The position numbers were made by a program, and so were the translations under genes. Under the pieces are notes generated by a model. The model saw nothing but the letters and a program-made list of their open reading frames with translations, was not told where the DNA came from and did no database searches. Below are positions 42,225-46,295 of a stretch of DNA of 46,295 nucleotides, piece by piece; position 1 is the first letter of the stretch; every line of letters starts with the position of its first letter. Origin of the DNA: JAEUNX01 sp034004685 (lineage in GTDB: Bacteria; Pseudomonadota; Gammaproteobacteria; Burkholderiales; Rhodocyclaceae); NCBI GenBank assembly GCA_034004685.1, contig JAVEWG010000030.1:1-46295 (forward strand). The letters are read 5' to 3'.

Positions 42225-43355
42225 GTGCCCGCGCTGTTGCCCCAACCCGATCCCGAAGGCCTGCTGGAATACTCGGTGGTCTACACCGACCGCGCCCTGA
42301 ACCACATGTCCCTGCGTTTCCAGGGCGTGATGAAGGACATCTCCCGCATCCTCAAGACGGTCTACAACGCCAGGGCCGCCCTGGTGGTGCCGGGGGGTGG
42401 CACCTTCGGCATGGAGGCAGTCGCCCGCCAGTTCGCCACCGACAAGAAATGCCTGGTGATCCGCAACGGCTGGTTCAGCTTCCGGTGGACCCAGATCTTC
42501 GAGATGGGCCGCATTCCCGCAGAATGCGTGGTCCTCAAGGCGCGCCAAACAGGCCCCGGCAGCCAGGCCCCCTTCGCCCCGCCCCCCATCGAGGAAGTGG
42601 TGGCCGCCATCCGCCGGCACAAGCCCGATGTGGTCTTCGCCCCCCACGTGGAAACCGCCTCCGGCATCATCCTGCCTGACCAATACGTGCAAGCCGTGGG
42701 CGCCGCGGTGCGGGAAACCGGCGGCCTGTTCGTGCTCGACTGCGTGGCCTCCGGCACGGTGTGGGTGGATATGGTGGCCAACGACGTGGACGTGCTGATC
42801 AGCGCCCCCCAGAAGGGCTGGAGCGGCTCTCCCTGCGGGGCCCTGGTGGCCCTGGGGGAGCGGGCCCGGGCCCGCATCGACCAGACCACCAGCACCAGCT
42901 TCGCCTGCGATCTCAAGAAGTGGCTGCAGATCATGGAGGCCTTCGAGAACGGCGGCCACGCCTATCACGCCACCATGCCGACCGATGCCCTGGCGGCCCT
43001 GCGGGACGTGATGCTGGAAACCGAAGCCTACGGCTTCGACAAGGTGCGGGAGGAGCAGCTGGAACTGGGCCGCCGGGTCCGACAACTACTGGAGGCCAAG
43101 GGCTTCCCCAGCGTGGCGGCGCCCGGCTTCCAGGCCCCGGGGGTGGTGGTGAGCTACACCACCGACCCGGATATCCAGTCCGGCAAGAAATTCCTCGCCC
43201 TGGGCCTCCAGACCGCCGCCGGGGTGCCCCTCCAGTGTGACGAGCCGGCCGACTTCCGCACCTTCCGCCTGGGTCTGTTCGGCCTCGACAAGCTCCACGG
43301 GCCGGCGCGCACCGTCAACAACCTGGCCGCGGCGCTGGAAAAGCTGGCCGGCTGA
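42225..43355 (+). CDS. Class V PLP-dependent aminotransferase (alanine-glyoxylate/serine-pyruvate type)
   Basis: This 376-residue protein starts at GTG 42225 with the ribosome site GGAGGAG. The PLP lysine is K197 in SAPQKGWSG, preceded by DCVASG-like and VDVLISAPQ segments. Substrate specificity (alanine-glyoxylate or serine-pyruvate) is inferred from overall resemblance only. It is followed by a short Rossmann gene. A role in one-carbon or glyoxylate metabolism is plausible. Confidence 0.85.
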   Translation: MPALLPQPDPEGLLEYSVVYTDRALNHMSLRFQGVMKDISRILKTVYNARAALVVPGGGTFGMEAVARQFATDKKCLVIRNGWFSFRWTQIFEMGRIPAECVVLKARQTGPGSQAPFAPPPIEEVVAAIRRHKPDVVFAPHVETASGIILPDQYVQAVGAAVRETGGLFVLDCVASGTVWVDMVANDVDVLISAPQKGWSGSPCGALVALGERARARIDQTTSTSFACDLKKWLQIMEAFENGGHAYHATMPTDALAALRDVMLETEAYGFDKVREEQLELGRRVRQLLEAKGFPSVAAPGFQAPGVVVSYTTDPDIQSGKKFLALGLQTAAGVPLQCDEPADFRTFRLGLFGLDKLHGPARTVNNLAAALEKLAG

Positions 43356-43425
43356 GGCCACGCCCCGGGGCGGCCCATCCCGGTGGGCGGCCCCCCGACA
43401 TTCAATCAGACAAGGAGTAATGGAG

Positions 43426-43944
43426 ATGGCGATTCAAACCGTGGGCGTCATCGGCGCCAAGGGCATTGGGGCCGAGGTGGCCCGGGCCTGCCTGGCAGCG
43501 GGCTTTGCCGTGACCCTGGTGGACCCGGACCGGGCGATCCTGCAAGGCCTCAAGGACGATCTCGGCGCCCGGCTGGAAGCCGCCGTGGCCCAGGGCACCC
43601 TGACGGCCGCCGACAAGGCCGCCACCTTGAAGCGCTTTGCCTGTTCCACCCAGGTGGCGGATTTCCACGGGGACGACTTCGTCATCGCCACCGGCTGCGA
43701 CCAGTCCGAAGCCACTGCGCGCACCCTGCGGGCCACGGAAGCGGCCATGGGCAGCTACGCCATCATTGCCAGCGACACCCCGGCCCCCGCCGTCACCGGC
43801 CTGACCCGGCCCGACAAGCTCATCGGCCTGCGCCTGGACAACGCCGCCAGCCCTGAACTGGTGCGCTACCCCCAGACCTCCGACGAAACCTACCACTTGG
43901 TGGCAGGCTTCGTCCGCGCCCTGCGCCAGGGCCAGCCGTCCTAG
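43426..43944 (+). CDS. Short Rossmann protein resembling the N-terminal domain of 3-hydroxyacyl-CoA dehydrogenase
   Basis: I chose ATG 43426 (8 bp from AAGGAG) over ATG 43420; the product has 172 residues. It begins with an NAD-binding fold (VGVIGAKGIGAEVARACLAAGF...VTLVDPD). The family catalytic motif HFFNP is replaced by GLRLDN, and the helical C-terminal domain is missing. It may bind NAD without being a dehydrogenase. It is complete at both ends, so it looks like a genuine short family rather than a broken gene. Confidence 0.75.
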   Translation: MAIQTVGVIGAKGIGAEVARACLAAGFAVTLVDPDRAILQGLKDDLGARLEAAVAQGTLTAADKAATLKRFACSTQVADFHGDDFVIATGCDQSEATARTLRATEAAMGSYAIIASDTPAPAVTGLTRPDKLIGLRLDNAASPELVRYPQTSDETYHLVAGFVRALRQGQPS

Positions 43945-44054
43945 GATCACCTTGAGCCCTGCACAGCGGGGCCTGTTCGCCACGCCCGCAAGCGGGCCCC
44001 AATGGGCCGGGCCCAAGACCCGCGCCAAACCATTTTCCTGATATCCCAGAGCCC

Positions 44055-45209
44055 ATGACCGAAACCCCCCGCATCACCTGGACCGAAGGGGACACCCCCC
44101 ACTCCGCCCTGTGGCACTCCGAAGCCGGTCTGCCGCCCCCCCGGCGGGTACTGCCAGCCGATGACCAGATGAACGCGGATACCGCCTACCGCCTCGCCTG
44201 CGAAGGCACCGCGCTGCTGTGGCGGGGGGATTTCCAGAACGCCCGGCTGCTGCTCCAGGCGGTGGCCCGCCGGGTGGACCGCAAGCCCCTCAAGCCCCGC
44301 AAGAAGGCCACCCTCGCCAGCATCGCCGAATCCTTCCACCTGCACCGCCAGGCCCAGGGCCAGCGAGCCCGCATCCTTGGGATGCTGCTCCTGCCCTTCG
44401 AGGCGGATTACACCATTCCCCTGCGCCGGGCCCCCAGCGTGGCCGATGCCTGCCAGGAGGCCTACGGCCCCCCCGGCCAGGCGCCCTTCGTAGCCTCCCT
44501 GCGGGAACTCCAGGGCCTCATCGGCGCCCATGAGTGGCGCAAGAAGGGCGTGCCCATCCCCGCCCTCGGCGGCGAGCGCATCCATCCCCACTACGGAGTA
44601 TTCTCCCCGGTGCGGGGAGAATACGTGGCCCTAGTGGCCGAGGCGCCCCTGCCCGCCACCACCCTGGCCTTCGACATCGGCACCGGCACCGGCGTGCTGG
44701 CCGCCCTGCTGGCCCGGCGAGGCATCAAGCAGGTGGTGGCCACCGACCAGGACCCCCGGGCCCTGGCCTGCGCCCAGGACAACCTGCTGCGCCTGAACCT
44801 CAAGAACCGGGTGAAGGTGGTCCAGGCCGACCTGTTCCCCGAGGGCCGGGCGCCCCTCGTAGTCTGTAATCCGCCCTGGCTGCCGGGCCGCCCCAGTTCG
44901 CCCCTGGAGCACACCGTCTATGATCCGGACAGCCGCATGCTGCGGGGCTTCCTGGCCGGCCTGGCGGCCCACCTCGCCCCCGGCGGCGAAGGCTGGCTGA
45001 TCCTGTCGGACCTGGCCGAGCACCTGGGCCTGCGTCCCCGGGCAGAACTCCTGGCCTGGATTGAGGCCGCCGGGCTCCAGGTCATCGCCCGCCACGACAC
45101 CCGCCCGGTCCACCCCAAGGCCACCGACCCGGACGACCCCCTTCACGCCGCCCGCAAGGCCGAAGTCACCTCCCTGTGGCGCCTGGGGGCCAGGGAGCAG
45201 GCCGGATGA
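44055..45209 (+). CDS. Class I SAM-dependent methyltransferase (HemK/RlmG-like NPPW type)
   Basis: In this 384-residue protein an N-terminal domain of about 200 residues of unclear function precedes the methyltransferase core. Motif I is DIGTGTGVLAALLARRG, and motif IV is NPPWLPG, typical of N-methylation of amide or amino groups in nucleic acids or proteins. The target is unknown. The C-terminus overlaps the start of the next gene by ATGA. Confidence 0.8.
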   Translation: MTETPRITWTEGDTPHSALWHSEAGLPPPRRVLPADDQMNADTAYRLACEGTALLWRGDFQNARLLLQAVARRVDRKPLKPRKKATLASIAESFHLHRQAQGQRARILGMLLLPFEADYTIPLRRAPSVADACQEAYGPPGQAPFVASLRELQGLIGAHEWRKKGVPIPALGGERIHPHYGVFSPVRGEYVALVAEAPLPATTLAFDIGTGTGVLAALLARRGIKQVVATDQDPRALACAQDNLLRLNLKNRVKVVQADLFPEGRAPLVVCNPPWLPGRPSSPLEHTVYDPDSRMLRGFLAGLAAHLAPGGEGWLILSDLAEHLGLRPRAELLAWIEAAGLQVIARHDTRPVHPKATDPDDPLHAARKAEVTSLWRLGAREQAG

Positions 45210-45463
45210 GCCCCGACGCCGCCCAGCAAATGCTGGAAACCCTGCGGGAAATCCGCGACGGTCAGCGGGAAATCGTGGCCCTGCTGCAAGCCCAGCGGGC
45301 CGCCGCCGAGGAGCAGGTGCAGCGCTCCCGGGAGACCATCGAGGAATCCGTGGGCCTCCAGCGCCTGGCCCTGCAACGCCAGAAAACCATCAGCGCGGTG
45401 GCCTTTCCGGCCATCCTGGCCTGCATCGCCGCCATCGCCTATCTGGTAGCCCGCTATTTCTAG
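45206..45463 (+). CDS. Small tail-anchored membrane protein
   Basis: The product has 85 residues. A long charged helical region (about 5-60, heptad-like, rich in Gln, Glu and Arg) suggests a coiled coil and is followed by one C-terminal membrane helix (about 64-83). It is translationally coupled to the methyltransferase (ATGA overlap). No family is recognised. Confidence 0.7.
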   Translation: MSPDAAQQMLETLREIRDGQREIVALLQAQRAAAEEQVQRSRETIEESVGLQRLALQRQKTISAVAFPAILACIAAIAYLVARYF

Positions 45464-45503
45464 GCTTGCCCATACAGATCAAAAAAACAAAAGGAGACCC
45501 ACC

Positions 45504-45920
45504 ATGCCCCCCCAACAGACTGTGCAGGATTTCATGGGCCGCTACTGTGCCACCTTCACCCCCGGCAACGCGGCCGCCATGGCGGATTTCTTCCACCATC
45601 CGGTGGCCATGATCTTCGGCGGCAACTTCCTGCTCCTCAACACCCCCCAGGAACTCACCACCACCTTCGAGGCCATGCTGGCGGGCCTGGCGACCCGGGG
45701 CTTCAGCCATTCCACCCCAGATCGGCTGGCGGTAACCCAGCTAGCGGACCAGACCTTCTGGGTCACCGGCGCCTTCACCCGCTATCACCGGGATGGCTCG
45801 GTGCTGGAAACCGTGGGCGCCACCTACACCCTGCTGGCCGGCGATGCCGGCTTCAGGATCGCCATGGTGGTGGCCCACGACGCTGGCGCCCTGGAGCGCT
45901 ACCGGGCAGCCCTGGGCTAA
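45504..45920 (+). CDS. NTF2-like (SnoaL/DUF4440-type) protein
   Basis: This 138-residue single-domain protein shows the NTF2 pattern (MGRYCATFTPGNAAAMADFFHHPVAMI and FWVTGAFTRYHRDGSVLET). A good AAAAGGAGA site precedes the ATG. Function is unknown; such folds can be enzymes or ligand carriers. The stop codon lies inside the first copy of a 12-bp direct repeat described separately. Confidence 0.75.
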   Translation: MPPQQTVQDFMGRYCATFTPGNAAAMADFFHHPVAMIFGGNFLLLNTPQELTTTFEAMLAGLATRGFSHSTPDRLAVTQLADQTFWVTGAFTRYHRDGSVLETVGATYTLLAGDAGFRIAMVVAHDAGALERYRAALG

Positions 45921-46194
45921 GGCGCGTTCCCGCGCAGAACAGGGGTCAGACTACGATAAGCACCAGCCGTGATGCCGTGCTTGCCGCAGAGGTTGGTGAC
46001 TCGCCCGCCTCAACAGTTTCACGGCGCGAATCCGAATCTCTTCGAGCGTGGCATGCGACAGGGCGCAACCGTCTCTCTTTTCCATGCGCAATTGTCGCAT
46101 GCCGGCATTATTCAATGTTCGCTAACCAATGAACTTCTTAGTAACTTAGTGCCATTCGGGTCTGACCCCAATGGCACTACCTTAAGGCGCGTTC
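45918..46194. repeat. 12-bp direct repeats flanking a decayed mobile segment
   Basis: TAAGGCGCGTTC occurs at 45918-45929 and 46183-46194. Between them, GGGGTCAGAC at 45942-45951 and GTCTGACCCC at 46160-46169 form an inverted pair. A near-perfect 31-bp palindrome (46148-46178) contains AGTGCCATT and AATGGCACT arms around GGGTCTGACCC. Confidence 0.6.
45951..46100 (-). pseudogene. Transposase N-terminal fragment (helix-turn-helix remnant)
   Basis: A 49-residue minus-strand frame reads MRQLRMEKRDGCALSHATLEEIRIRAVKLL in part (residues 1-30 region). The segment SHATLEEIRIRAV resembles the start of IS630-type transposases. A shifted frame nearby reads VTNLCGKHGITAGAYR, similar to an IS3-type OrfA helix-turn-helix. 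The mixture suggests frameshift decay or fusion of two remnants. Confidence 0.35.
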
Positions 46195-46295
46195 AGCGCA
46201 GCGTTGCTGCTGTTTGCGCAATTGCTCGCGCACCACGCGACGGGGTTCGGTGAGCAATTTCCGGGGTTTTGGTCGTCGCTTGGCGGCGCGAGGTT
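46177..46295 (-). pseudogene. C-terminal end of an IS4-family-like transposase (partial at window edge)
   Basis: The minus-strand frame entering from the right edge ends with TAG at 46179-46177. The tail includes PRAAKRRPKPRKLLTEPRR, typical of the basic C-terminus of IS4-type transposases. Only 38 residues are in the window, so it cannot be told whether the element is intact. Confidence 0.5.

Noticed and set aside
1..46295. CRISPR array, prophage or toxin-antitoxin module
   Set aside because: No regularly spaced repeats, phage structural genes or paired small toxin-antitoxin frames were seen.

Overview
The window (about 46 kb, GC-rich) looks like chromosome of a denitrifying betaproteobacterium, most likely of the Rhodocyclales type. 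Support for this: a NirS-type (cytochrome cd1) denitrification locus, a PrsK/PrsR pair and a glycosyltransferase of the exosortase/PEP-CTERM polysaccharide system, the betaproteobacterial order queA-tgt-yajC-secD-secF, a soxYZ pair, and FNR-type operators. The lineage is inferred from gene content only; no 16S gene is present.

Layout. (1) 1-4.9 kb, minus strand: edge of an exopolysaccharide/PEP-CTERM island, with sugar transferase, prsK and prsR (prsR runs off the left edge). A 113-bp MITE-like inverted-repeat element lies between the transferase and prsK. (2) 5.0-7.8 kb, minus: nirJ-nirN, two late heme d1 genes with their own FNR-type promoter. (3) 7.9-13.4 kb, minus: housekeeping operon queA-tgt-yajC-secD-secF, with a divergent tRNA-Leu(CAA) at its head and an esterase after the tRNA. 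(4) 14.6-22.9 kb: main nitrite-reductase locus. nirE (siroheme branch) diverges from nirS-nirT-nirB; a second FNR-type promoter then drives nirC-nirF-nirDL(fused)-nirG-nirH. (5) 22.9-24.7 kb, minus: a DUF2322-like gene and purB. (6) 24.7-29.6 kb, minus: an unusual set of a GAF-bearing GspE/PulE ATPase, an MBL-fold hydrolase, a two-FHA protein and a PP2C phosphatase. (7) 29.7-38.2 kb: lptF-lptG (minus), divergent from pepA-holC-hyp-valS-EamA (plus). (8) 38.2-45.9 kb: a TusA-like protein, moaC, soxY-soxZ, CYTH-CHAD, SixA, a class V aminotransferase, a truncated HCDH-like Rossmann protein, a methyltransferase, a tail-anchored small protein and an NTF2-like protein. (9) 45.9-46.3 kb: decayed insertion-sequence DNA.

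How the genes work together. NirE makes precorrin-2 from uroporphyrinogen III for siroheme. The NirDL/G/H siroheme decarboxylase and NirJ remodel siroheme, NirF and NirN finish heme d1, and NirC is a small electron-carrying cytochrome. The cofactor goes into periplasmic NirS, which reduces nitrite to NO; NirT and NirB are candidate electron donors. Three near-identical FNR/Dnr-type boxes, each at the distance expected for a class II activator, tie the separated pieces (nirJN, nirE/nirSTB, nirCFDLGH) into one low-oxygen regulon. Nothing here is clearly a wholly new system. The least explained parts are the GAF-PulE/MBL/FHA/PP2C set, the 50-codon ORF filling the soxY-soxZ gap, and the composite mobile remnant at the right edge.
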